From the NCBI GenBank assembly GCA_018389105.1, contig JACATO010000624.1, positions 1,364,001 to 1,428,000 on the forward strand: a stretch of DNA of 64,000 nucleotides. The letters are read 5' to 3'. Below the pieces are notes generated by a model. That model did no database searches. It saw only the letters and a list, made by a program, of their open reading frames with translations, and was not told the origin of the DNA. The translations under genes were made by a program, and so were the position numbers. This document shows, one piece after another, positions 1-11,627 of the stretch (position 1 is the first letter of the stretch; each line of letters begins with the position of its first letter). The stretch comes from Nautilus pompilius (Eukaryota > Mollusca > Cephalopoda > Nautilida > Nautilidae).

Positions 1-2751
1 AACAAACTTATTATTTTTGTTTTGTTTTTGTTAAGATGGGAAAACCGACCGGACGCTTCCAGAACTTAAACTCTAAAGCCGAAACTAATAAGCGTCTTTT
101 CTATGTAACGTCAGGAAAATGGTAAAAGCTTCCTTTAAGTCTTTGATTTACTTTCACAGTTTATGCCGGTGTTCTAACACCTTGCTGTGGACCAATGAAA
201 CACTGACTGCTGACGCTGCTTCCGACGACGGATGATGTTAAATTTTGGTAACGTTTCAACTACGGCACTCATTTTCAGCGCAAGAAACGGTGATTCTGAA
301 GGTTTCTCGCTTCAGCCTTTTTTTTTCCCTGCTGTTTGTCTCAGGAAATACTTAAGTTGGGCTGTTGTTTCTCCGCCTACGACCGAAGGAAAATAAGTTT
401 GGAATCTCGTCGCTTCCAGCTGAAGCTATCTCGGCCGATTTTGTTGGTACAAGATAAAAGGAAGTTACTTAGTCTTCGGCTCCTAATGTTGCAGCTCGGG
501 GGGGGGGGGATTTTTTGCTTACCTAGCTAACAAAAATTTGCAGATCCGATAAAATCTTCTCCTACGCAGATTTATTTTTCTGTGTCGGCGGAAAGCGAGC
601 GAGAACACCTGCTGCGAAATCATTCGTTACATAATCAATAAATCTGCTTGGTTAAAAGTGAGAAACTGAATTACGGCGCAATTGACTGTCAGTTTTCTCT
701 CAAGTTGTCTGTTATCTTTCTTTTTTTTAATGTTCAAAAGCTAAAACGCACAATGAAAGGAAAGAAAGGATCGGTCTGTGAAGCGGTCCATCAGAAACTT
801 CTCTATTGTTGATATTTTCTAAGAACAAAGATTAGTTAACCCTCGATATGCCACAGTTTACCTTCCACAGCGACTCGCCCAGCTCGAGTTAATAATTCTG
901 TTGAACTGGCCATATATTTAGTCAACACAATCGTAATGCAGAAGACGTGCGTTTTGACCGATATTCAGATTTTCGGATACAAAGGGTTATAATAACGAAT
1001 AAGGTACAATATCGCAGTTCTTTGGCTCAACCTGTGCTGAGTAATACAGATTTTTAGTCACAAAAGGCTACATTAACGAGAAAGGTACTGTGTATTAGAC
1101 AGCACCTTTAGATCAACATGCAGATTTGAAGAATACTCCACTCCGAGTGGTATTCGGAGGGTTAATAACCATAGTACAGTACATTGTTTTTTGATTCCTA
1201 ACAAAACAATTACTAAAATAAAGAATCACTAAGTAGACAACTGCCATTTCCCTCTTTTGCTATTTAATAACCTTAAAGAACCACAAATAAATGTATGAAT
1301 CAATCAATGGCGCAGAACAGGTGGTGGAACTTAAAGCCACGCTGTTTTAAAACAAGGACAGTAAAACGGCTATGACTGATCCAATGAGGAAAAATATTTC
1401 GTCATTTGTGGAGGACATCCGGTTAACCCTCTTTACTATACCGCAAACTTTCTATTGAAATGCACTCACACCTTTATTTACCCGTTGAAACATTAAAAAA
1501 TTGATGACGTAGTCAAAATTTTAATTTTAACGCTTAGTTTCGACTATAATTTTAAATTTTAAGAATTTTTCAGAACTTTTAATTCTAATGGAACGATAAA
1601 GCTTAGTTTAATTTACGTACTTCAATTTTTTTCTTTTAGTCTTTACTTTTTGAAAGAAAAAAACAAAATTGTTGATCTGTTAACTCTCTTTTTTATGGAA
1701 AATTTGTAAATTAAATTAAGATTCTCCCCTCCTACGATTTTCATCTATGGAATCACGGAAGTTCATTGTGGCGAGCAAACATCGTGTCCAAGATGAAGGA
1801 CGACTTTCTCCGTCTTCCTCTCCAATTCTCCAGTAGTTTTACTAGCATTTTATTTTATCCTTCACCTTTTCCTTATTTATTTCGATTTCGATTTTCACCA
1901 CTCTCCTCTTCGTGATCCCGCACATATTTCGTCTCTTCGCCGAGAGTATTTATTCGCAACTGCTCACGCGAGTTTCCGATCCACTAATTTCGCCAAACTG
2001 TTCAAGTATTACCACTGTCAGCCGCCTGGTATCGGCTTAACCTTTTCCGTGTAAGACATTTCAATTATATATTCATTTTACTCCGAATATAGCGATTTTT
2101 TTTTCTTTGTTTACCTTGCTCATTAATATTAACCCATTGCAAAGACAAATCCGAGTTAAACCAATTTTTATTTCACTTTTTAACTATTGAAACTAACTAA
2201 TACTGAAGACCATTTTTCTGAACAAGGAAGTACACTTACTTTAAAATATGTAAGAACCTGGAATTAAAATAGCGTAAGTAAAATCATAGAATGAAACATG
2301 GTTGCAACATCTGTTTCAAAACTTTACGACAAAATTAATCTCTAAGATTTTCTAAGACGATATATATCAAATCCGAAGGAATGACGGCATTCTGACTGTT
2401 AGAACCATGAATTAAATGACATTTACCCAATAATGCAGGCATCAGTTAATATTAACAATATTAAATAACGATCCTATGTATACTGTTGTATTGTTAGAAC
2501 GACTTTGTCAGATCTACAAATTTCTGCGAAGAGAAGTATAATAGTATGTGCATTTTGAAAGAAAATTGTATCATTACAAGATTTAAACAAGCACTTTCGC
2601 GAGCCAATACTTGATTATCTGTTATAGCTGAAAACGCTTTGACTTTTGGTTTTATCCTGCAAGGCCCAAAATTTAATGAGTAATCTTAGCAGTTCGTAGA
2701 TTCCACAACCCAATCTGCGATATTTGGTAACCATTTTTCCAAGAGTACCTT
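1..2751. other. Non-coding, nothing recognised
   Basis: AT-rich sequence with a poly-G run near 499-509. The only open frame over 60 codons (336-530) has no recognisable family and looks random. Confidence 0.6.
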
Positions 2752-3598
2752 TCATAGATGATCTAGAGAAGTGCGGCTTCTGGTTCTCCGTTCCAAAATA
2801 TCCAACAGATGCTCAATGAGACTGAGGTCCAAAGAATTGCCGTATGGCTGTCCTGTAAACCATCCTTTCACAATACGGACTTGATGAACATTTTCGGCTT
2901 GAAACATCTTATCTCTGGTTAGAGAACCAACGATGTAAAATGAGCTTTTCTGTTGCAATCCCTACGTTTTCATGCGACGTGAATCAACCATTCATTGTGT
3001 TAAGGGGGTCACAATCATGCAATCACCACCTCCAGTAGAACTGTTGCTCTTATCCATGTGCGGTCCACTGCCTTATGACACCTCTGCCGTATCCTCATCC
3101 TTTTTTCTGCTGCATGAAGGCTGAAATGTGATTCTTTGTACCAAAGAACCTTTATATATTCATCCTTTTCCCACTCACGATTCCCAAGCGTTAGGATTTC
3201 ACTGATCTCAAGGAGGGATGAGGTTTGTTTACAGGTGATCTGCTATTAGATCCAACAATACGTATTTCCAGACGCGTTGTTTATGTGAAAACAGGTGAAC
3301 TTTGTCCAACGTTTGAAGATCTCCATAATTTAGGAAATTGTGCACGCGCGTCTGTTACTCATGAAAACAGCGCTAAACATCTACAATCGGAGATTAGCTT
3401 TCCAGAGGTGGATTTCTGCAAAAGTGGCAATGGCAGGAACTTCCGGAAGACCGCCTTAACATAAATCAGTGCCTTAAGGGAAAGAGCCGGCTGCACAGCC
3501 ACCACTATTCTATCTCTCGTGAAGTCAATGATATTTTTCTGGTTTCCCATGATTCTTGTTGAATAGTGACATGCAACGATCGCAAATCTTACATACAC
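2752..3598 (-). pseudogene. Tc1-like transposase relic
   Basis: Read on the minus strand, the pieces are colinear with Tc1/IS630 transposases. 3598-3400 gives an N-terminal helix-turn-helix-like segment ('RDRIVVAVQPALSLKALI'). Near 3185-3060 is 'EYIKVLWYKESHFSLHAAEK', the second-catalytic-residue block with Lys replacing Asp. 2900-2752 gives 'LDLSLIEHLLDILERR', corresponding to the 'PDLNPIEHLWD' motif with its Glu retained. Several frameshifts and stops are present. No terminal repeats were identified. Confidence 0.72.
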
Positions 3599-4158
3599 TT
3601 ATCTAGTGCCACATGATATCACATGATCGTTTGAATTTGCTCATTACGCTTTCATCAGTTCAGTTCGCAATTTATCGATGAGTTTCTTCACAGACGTCCG
3701 TGCTCAGATTATAGCTAATTACCTGCAAGTTTCATTATTATATTATGTTTACATGTGCGTGAATAATTACTAATACGAGATAAATTTCATAAATTATTTT
3801 TCTTCGCTTATAAAGAAACACACTTAATTTTTACTTTTCTAAATCATTTAAAAGAACAACCTGGGAGTGAACAAAACAATTTATGCAATTTATTTTCTCG
3901 TCAAATATTCATAATTTAAAATCTGATATAAATTTTGCCAGCGGAACTTCTGTTTATTTATTAATTTCTTTCAATTATTTATTATTCTTTTTAAAAAAAG
4001 ATGACAAAATCTTCTGACTATTTTAACAAATGCCTTCCGTATCTGGAGCACAACTTATAAGTTTGAATTTGCTTAACTCATTACTTTTTAAAGCGAGAGT
4101 ACTAGTTTGTAGTAGTCAGCCTCATTGAAGAATGTCAGAATTATCGTTAAAATCCTTT

Positions 4159-4201
<43 letters not shown>

Positions 4202-6479
4202 GAAACAAAAACAACCTGATGGATAAGTACATCAGAGTAAATAAAATAAATAAGTGCTTGGGGGTGGGCAGGGGAGAAGTTCAGTCTGCTTTCAGATTAT
4301 TCTGAGTTTCTCCTTTAATTCCCCTTAGCAATATATCTACTGCAATGACAGAAAGAAACACTTATAAAATGCATAGATAACGACGATATTGTAGCTCCAA
4401 ATCTTGATAACAGAATTGCGAGACGAAGAAATTGACGGTAAGTAAAGTAACCACCGACTGAAGACAACAAATCTCAAAGTTTTCGGATCTGAAAAAAAGA
4501 AATGTAAATTTAAAAAGCAAAAAAACAATAAATGAAATGTATAACTGTTATTTATATCATTTTTTTTAATCCCGAAAGATGCAATGTAAAACTATTCACA
4601 TCTTTCTATTGTTTGCAGTCTTTTTACCGTATTTCTTTACATTGGCCCCTGTGCAGTCGTATGTGAGTCGCCAATAACGGTAGTCAAGAACGTGAACCAT
4701 TTCAGTTCCACCTAGAAACAGTAGACTGTACTACACCACGAAACGTTTACGCACGTGAAAGTATATTCAAAATGCGGTTTTCAAACTTGCGTAGTTATTA
4801 GACGTTTCTGAAAAAAAAAATAACTTTTTCCATTGTCACCTGAAGTTCGACTGAGAATTTCTGATTTTAAGAAAATTTTGAGTTATCTTTCTCCGTTAGG
4901 ACAAGCAGAAGCCCTGTGATAACCCGGATATTTGCGTAATGTTACATAACTTCGAGCAAAAAAAAAGGTATTGTGAGATAGCACGTGCTAGAAATTGTAT
5001 AACTTTTGTTGTAAAGATCTCCTTATAACTTTTAAGCAATTTTTAAAAATAATTTTTTAAAAGGCTGTCAACTTCAGAGACCACCATTTCCATTGATTAC
5101 GTTCTCATTTCGCAACAACTTCAGCCAATTTAGAGGTATGGCCCCTAGTAATATTGAGTGTAGATAGCAGAATTCTTGCGAAAGCTTAGCTACAGTGCCT
5201 AATATAGGAGAATCTAATAATTTTTCTCGAGCAGCATATTCTGGGTGATTAAACTAAGGTTGATGGTCGTAAAGCTTTTCCGCAAAACATTTACGAATAT
5301 AAATTAATTAATCTATAGCAGCATACATCATTGGGAGTGGAGCCTTATTTTTATTATTAAAACTGTGTTTTGCTTTAATGACATTTTATACTTCTGTTAG
5401 CCGCCCACCTTGTGAATGACATAATTGGAGATATCTGAATCTGTTGATTGGAGACAACTCTGGCAAGATTTATTTCTTTTGTTAACTTATTAGATTTGGG
5501 TTTAAATTGGTTGAAAAACATTTCATTCATGTTAAATGTTCAAAAGAACCAAAAAACAAATGGTTGCCATATTTTGGACATATCCGTTATTACCCGTAAA
5601 AAATTATATAACATCTTTTAATAAACTATTTAGATTATTTCTTTATCAAAACTTACATCGATATTTGTCTTATATTAAATACAGGGTACTTTCTTTTTGT
5701 TTTGTTTTTTGCTCTTCTAGACTAATTGACTGTATTGAGACCAAAATAAATCTTTAAGGGGCATAACAGATAAACTTTGGAAACATTAAAATCTTAAAGT
5801 AATCTGTGGTAAAGAGATGCCGACATAAACTCTCTTCTATTGTGTTGACGACTCGGAATCTGACGGACTGAACTGGTAATACACGGAATGTGTGTATTAA
5901 TTAACTGCAGTTCAGAAGGTTCGTTTGTATTTGTGGCAGAGAAATGGTCCAATAAAGTGGTTACCCACCATGTTTGTCTTCGCAGCCCTGAGGTGAATAA
6001 ATAGGGCCTACACGTTCTCGTATTCAAATCAGCAGCGTTCTCTTTAATCAACAGGTCTTCGCTTCCGCCGAGTGAATGGATTAGAGTCGGTCTGACAGGA
6101 TCGATGGAGGTACTGCGAGAGACGAAATCGCCGTCCGCATCCATCAATCGCGGCTGCTCCAGACGAAGCAAACAGAAACTCGCGAAGGTCAGCGGCTGTA
6201 AACAAGTAGGAAAAGAGGGCTGGGGCTCGTGCAGCGTTAAATATCACGTCGAGAGCAGCTTTTGGTGGAGACTGTGGAGCAAAGTGAGGCGCGGGATGGG
6301 ACGCATAGAATAGGAAAATTTCTCAGGTTGGAGCGTCTCCAGCTGGAGCATATAATCATTGCATCAAATTTTAAAAAAAAAAAACAAAAGGCCTATTACG
6401 TAATAAATAATGGACTGTTAACTTTATTATTATTCATCACGTAGAAATTATGGTACTTCTATCCGGCGAAGATCACAAC
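3599..6479. other. Non-coding, only a TG repeat
   Basis: Apart from the (TG)n at 4161-4197, no gene or repeat was recognised. Overlapping short frames on both strands at 5794-6313 have no known motif. Confidence 0.55.
4161..4197. repeat. (TG)n microsatellite
   Basis: About 18 uninterrupted TG units. Confidence 0.97.
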
Positions 6480-6696
6480 GCATGATACTTCAAATCGACA
6501 AAGATAATTCACATTTTTCTAGTTAGACAAATAACTGGCGTAGCATCGTATGCTACTTCTGATAAAGAAAAAGAAAATTATATTGTCATATTCTATTTAA
6601 GGAATATATTTCGTATTAATTCCCTGTATAATAATCACGAAAGATAACTCATCACCTGGCATGCTACTTTTAATCAAAGAAGATAACACGCGCTAT
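6480..6696 (+). repeat. Degenerate repeats with GATAACTC-like motif around the hAT insertion
   Basis: Variants of 'agataactca...catgctactt' occur near 6500, 6645 and 6680, and resume after the hAT element ('ggtaactcgcac' near 8876, 'ggagataactca' near 8930). The hAT element sits inside this array. Confidence 0.45.
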
Positions 6697-6912
6697 CACC
6701 TTGTCAGTGGCGCAGCCAGCAGGGGGCCGATGGAGGCCTGCCCCCTCCCCCCGAAAAAATCTCTGACAATTTTTTGACTGACTTTTTGTGCGATAAACTG
6801 CACAAAATTCACATTGCCGTGTTAAAGTCACACCTCACGGTGTATTGATTTCAAAGCAGTCACCAGTGTCTGTGTTGGTGGCGTCTTATGCTACATACAG
6901 TCCTCTACACTG

Positions 6913-8705
6913 GTGTGCTGTGCATGTTTGTTTGACGTAGCTACGTCATTTTACCAATCAATTTGTTGTTTCAAGCAAATTATTTTGTTTTCAGCTCTGT
7001 CTAACAAACGAGACAAACCATCAAGTTCTTCTCAATTGGGCATTGAGTCATATTTTGTAAAGAGACCGAAGGGTAATGCAGCTACGAGGAAGGAAACATC
7101 TGGTGAATCAGTAGAAGTACTACGTAAACTTCCTGATGCGCCTGAACCACTTCTACCAACCGATCCTCTTCAACCTTTTCCAAATGATATAGGAGGATAT
7201 ATAGGTTCAACTGTCACTGATGAAAAACGAAAAACGATATAATTTACTGAAATGTCCATGGATACATTCTGCAGACTACAAATTTTCAAGTGTTGTGCAG
7301 TGTGGGCATAACAGATCCTTTTAATGCCACTGTCTAAACACCTGGGATTTCCTCGTGTACAGCCCAAGCCAGCATGGTGTCTACTGCAAATATTGTGCAT
7401 TATTTGGTCGGGAGAATATTAGAAAACAAAAGCTTCAAAAATTTGTAACGGAACCACTGCCCGAAAAGATTTTGGGAAGACCCGAACCCAATTCGCAACT
7501 GTTATGGCCAAGTGAAGGAGATAGCCACTTTCTTTTATATCTCAGCAAAACGAACAACAGTATTGCAAGCGCATCTCCCTTCCAGGAAAGGAATCAAAAA
7601 GTTTTGCCCAACCCGTTGGGTCAAAGGTCATGCATCAATCATACGTTTCACAGAATTGCTGGTGCTTGTTGTTCGAGCTTTGGAGGATATTTCTCAGCAG
7701 GGTGGTAATTGGGGTGGAAATTCTACGTCATTGCTGCTTGCAACATGCAACACAGAATTTATCATTGCCATTCATGTCATGAACGAAATGGCAGTCTTGT
7801 TCTTGCCATTGTCTAAACTCTAAGGCTCTGCCAACTCCAGATATTGATCTTTTAAAGTGCATGTCAATGGTGGACAAGGTTTTGAATGTTTTGAGAAACA
7901 AAAGAGAAAATGCAGAAGCAGAATTCCATTCTATTTTTACTGATTCAGTTATGACCACATCTGATCAACTGGATGTCGATATCAAACTTCCAAGACGCAC
8001 TGGGCGCCAAGTTCAACGAGAAAATCACGAAGCATCTAGTCCAGAGGAATTCTACAGAAGAACCATCTACCTTCCATACTTGGACAACATGATTCACCAG
8101 ATGGAGGAGAAAATCACGAAGCATCTAGTCCAGAGGAATTCTACAGAAGAACCATCTACCTTCCATACTTGGACAACATGATTCACCAGATGGAGGTGAG
8201 ATTTGACCATATGGAACGACACTGTTTAAAGATGCAACATTTGTTCCCTGCTTTCCTTAGTTCGGGCAACTTCACTGCTCTCCAAGAAATATTTGACCTT
8301 TACAGCTGTGACATTTACACCTCTATGCCAGTCTTGGAAGGAGAGTACGAGAGATGGACATCAAAGTGGGCCAGTGTTTTGAAGACTGAACTGCCAGAAA
8401 ATGTCATCGAGACACTGTGTGTCTATGATTCCTTCTCGTTTCCGAACATCCACACACTGCTGCGCTTATTTGCAACATTGCCAGTCACTACAGCAACAAG
8501 TGAACATTCGTTTTCAACACTTCAGCGGATGCTCACCTATCTACAGAGCACTATGGAACAAGACCGTTTGATTCGATTGGCTCATTTAACGATCAACCGT
8601 GACATTGCAATTGATACAGAACTTGTTATCAATGAGATGTCTAAGATAAAACGCAGACTGAATTTTGTTTGTAATTATTTGTGTCGTAAATCAGTTGCAA
8701 AATAA
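6913..8705 (+). pseudogene. hAT transposase (ZMYM1-like), several frameshifts
   Basis: Fragments of one transposase lie in shifting frames. 6985-7242 holds the N-terminal 'KRDKPSSSSQLGIESYFVK' region. 7355-7470 holds a TTF-type zinc-finger segment ('GVYCKYCALFG'). 7512-7708 holds 'CPTRWVKGHASIIRF', the conserved TRW block. 7861-8181 and 8169-8705 hold the C-terminal half with 'LPVTTATSEHSFSTLQRM', the hAT dimerisation signature. Much of the catalytic core (DUF4371-like) between the zinc finger and TRW block is missing, so the copy cannot encode an active enzyme. An 89-bp tandem duplication near 8018-8195 causes one of the frame breaks. Confidence 0.85.
8018..8195 (+). repeat. 89-bp tandem duplication inside the hAT transposase
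   Basis: The block starting 'gagaaaatcacgaagcatct' at 8018 recurs at 8107 and is essentially identical over 89 bases, ending 'attcaccagatggag'. As 89 is not a multiple of three, the reading frame shifts at the second copy. The lack of divergence shows that the duplication is recent. Confidence 0.93.
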
Positions 8706-8853
8706 AGCTTTGCATACTCTAGTTTATTTCTTAAGAATCTAGAAATTTAGGTACGTACTTCTTTGGTCCTAGTCTGGATTTTGAATAAACATCTCTGTCA
8801 GTTGGTTGGGACCCTCCCCGAAAATATATCCTGGCTGCGCCACTGCACCTTGT

Positions 8854-11219
8854 ATGCTGTATAAATTCAAGGAAGGTAACTCGCACTATCAAACTGTAAA
8901 CTGCAAATGCATATATATTGTAATCAATGGAGATAACTCATGTTAACACATGGTATTGGCGGTTCTCAATCTGAACTGGTTTCAGATCAGTTTTAATAAT
9001 TATCCAATAATAAAAATTAATTAATGAAATGTTCTCACATCAATGGTACCAAGATCACCAAATAGAAAAAAGAAGTAACGAACGCCGGTCTTGGCGGGAA
9101 AGCGATGATACTATCCGTATATGTTTGAAAAGTAACCTTTTACTTATGAAGTAAAGTCTGCTCATCAACCGAATTTGGTGCTGTCTTTTAGATAATTTCG
9201 CCAGAGTAACCAGTTTCTAACGGACATAAAGAAAGATTAGTTATAAAAAAAAACAAACTTGCACAATTAATTTAAAAGGGTAATACATCGGAAACAATAT
9301 GAACCATGTGATAACCATCTTCTACATAAAAATGAATAGTGCATGGATTAATGGGGAAGGAATTACAAAAACACAGTTTACGGGAGGTAAAAGAATATCC
9401 TGCCTCTAGATATAAGGTGCTTCTTATCTTCCGTGTCCTACGATTTTCCAGGTGTGGGTAGCGGATCCCTCCCTGACTTGGTTACGAGATTAGAGATCGC
9501 GTGCTGACGTACTGCATGGGTTTGGCTACATGAAGAGGTAACGCTCAGAATCCAGATGTGGGAGAAAACTTACACGGCCAGCCAGTAGAAAAAGAGCGAA
9601 GCGAGAAGAGAGTATGCCAAACGGACACCGCCAAAACGAGATCCGAACACTGGCCGCGCAGAAGAATTATCTATGTTGTGTTCTTCATTAGGATCTCGCT
9701 TTCATCTGAATTATTCCTAAATGCTAGATACCGGTATTCCAGACCCGTGCCCGCGGTTATGAGTAACAGAATTACCAGTTCTAGCCGCTGCACTAGTTGA
9801 AAGCGAACATTCGTGGTAAAACTATTAATGTCCATCACGGATGTCATTTGGCGGCGATTGTCTATTTCATCGTGCAAAGACTGTCAAAAGATCTCTTACT
9901 ATTCGATTGATTTGATTACCATTTCGAACAAACAAGAGCAGCGAGTTAACTCTCAGTGCTCTCCGTAGATTCCAGATCAATTTAGTTTCTCATTTGTCAG
10001 ATAATCCATCTAAATTCCACCGGTACCGATTGCTGGAGGTTCCCAAATTGTATTGGGGTACCTGTATACAGTCGTTTCCAATCACTCACATACTAAATTG
10101 CTTTGGCAATGTACCGGCGTGGCTTCTCCATATTGTGGGAAAATATGTGGGTTCTTCTAAGAGTTCCAATGCGTGTTTGCTTTTTTAAAAAAAAAATCGC
10201 TTGTAAAATGTAATAACTTTGACCGCATCGGTTCTACAGGTGAAATGCGATTTCTATGTTCAATCTGGAAGACAGCACCGTTTATCTGATTGCTTTTAAG
10301 ACGACTGAGAAGGGCGACGATCCGTAACCTCACCTTAGTCGCTTTCCCCGTCTCAGTCCATCACCACCTATTTAAATCCGAAACACGCTCAGCGTAAAAA
10401 GAGACATTAAAAATTGGTCTGAACACTTTGTCGGTCTGCCTGACCTTAAAGGAAAATCAATACTCACTGAAACGGCAAAACTTTGTGGAATAAAAGTCAT
10501 TTCAAAATCACTAATCGTCTGGCTCGTAGTATTTGCTTGATTTTTCTTTTCTCCAAAATAAATTCTCCAGATTTCCTCGGAGAGTTCGGGTTTCCAAATA
10601 AAAGAGAAACTAAAGGACTGTAGTTGCATCATCTTAACGAAAAACTGATGTTGATGTTGCTGATGACGTCATCGTTTACGGGATGCGTGCTGGATTAACG
10701 CAGCCATTTTAGGAAAACTGGGATGGGAACCGTCCGAACGGACGGGTACGGAATGCAATAAAGTTTGTTGTCAGATCAATCATGATGGCTGGTCCGGGAA
10801 GAGTGGGGGGGGGGTTACCAATGATATTTCCTTTCTTGTTCTGGTCAATCTTTAGCAGCAGATAAAAGATCGTTGTTCTGACGTTAGGCATACAGTGCAT
10901 TGCCATAAATCATATTTTAAAAAAATAAAATACTAAAATAACGTATGTTTATCTCAGCGCCTTTTCTACCGAAAGTAATCTGGTTTACCGCTGAACTGAT
11001 TGGAAATTAATATTCTATTTACCTTTATCAACAAACATCGTCATATCTAATTGCAACCAAATCCAGAAATAGTAAATAAATTTATTTAGTTAATAAAAGT
11101 AATTTCTAATAATTTCCAAAAGCCAAACAGAATTAGTGATGTATACATTTCTTAGCTAAACTGAAAATAATTCAGTTAAATAATAAATTCTTCCCAATGA
11201 ATGCGGCTGCTCAGATTTA
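8854..11219. other. Non-coding, nothing firm
   Basis: The rest of the GATAACTC-like repeat runs to about 8960. Then comes AT-rich sequence, with some GC-richer stretches near 9420-9700 and 10310-10370 but no identifiable exon. Confidence 0.5.
10662..10673. promoter_or_regulatory. Perfect CRE palindrome
   Basis: GATGACGTCATC, a 12-base palindrome containing the CREB/ATF site TGACGTCA. No gene was identified next to it. Confidence 0.35.
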
Positions 11220-11555
11220 TCCTGTTAGTCTACTGGAGTGCCATGGTTAAAGACTTGAGTCCGAATCCCGGTCGTGACTGGCGAGGGTTGGCATGACTCC
11301 CTAATTTCTTCTCGCTATTCTTCACCAGCTGACCACACTCCGGTTTCTTCCTACATCTAAAAAGAAAAATTTCTAGTGGGGTTCACCGGTACACGAGCTG
11401 AAGCTTTCGCGGGTAACTTTACGACTGCCCAGACTCTCGTTCAAGAGCCCACAATCATACCTAGGTAACTGCTCGCTCGCTCACCAAGAAGGCTTCCTCC
11501 TCTGGTCGACTGCTTTAAGATTCTCACCTCGAGAGTCGGGAAAGGGGTTCACCAA
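11220..11555 (+). mobile_element. tRNA-derived SINE, copy 1
   Basis: A polymerase III-like head carries an A-box-like TTAGTCTACTGG (11225-11236) and a B box AGTCCGAATCC (11258-11268). A body with 'cacatctaaaaa', 'tttctagt' and 'cgttcaagag...catacctaggtaactgctcg' is shared with copies at 41.1, 43.4 and 51.3 kb. The copies are far too diverged to be segmental duplicates. Confidence 0.75.
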
Positions 11556-11578
11556 GGTGGATTGAGTAATGAACTGCT

Positions 11579-11582
<4 letters not shown>

Positions 11583-11624
<42 letters not shown>
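11583..11624. repeat. (TG)n microsatellite
   Basis: About 21 TG units immediately after SINE copy 1. Confidence 0.97.

Positions 11625-11627
<3 letters not shown>

Larger units (their letters stand above)
6705..8845 (+). mobile_element. hAT-superfamily transposon with intact ends
   Basis: Terminal inverted repeats CAGTGGCGCAGCCAG are perfect over 15 bases at both ends. An exact 8-bp target duplication, CACCTTGT, flanks the element (6697-6704 and 8846-8853), which is diagnostic of hAT. Length 2141 bp. The inner sequence encodes a broken ZMYM1-like transposase. Pyrimidine-rich sub-terminal sequence ('ccctccccg') occurs near both ends in opposite orientation. Confidence 0.95.

Noticed and set aside
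5794..6313. Overlapping frames of 60-125 codons on both strands
   Set aside because: No recognised domain, low-complexity composition, and mutual overlap on opposite strands argues for chance in a GC-richer patch.
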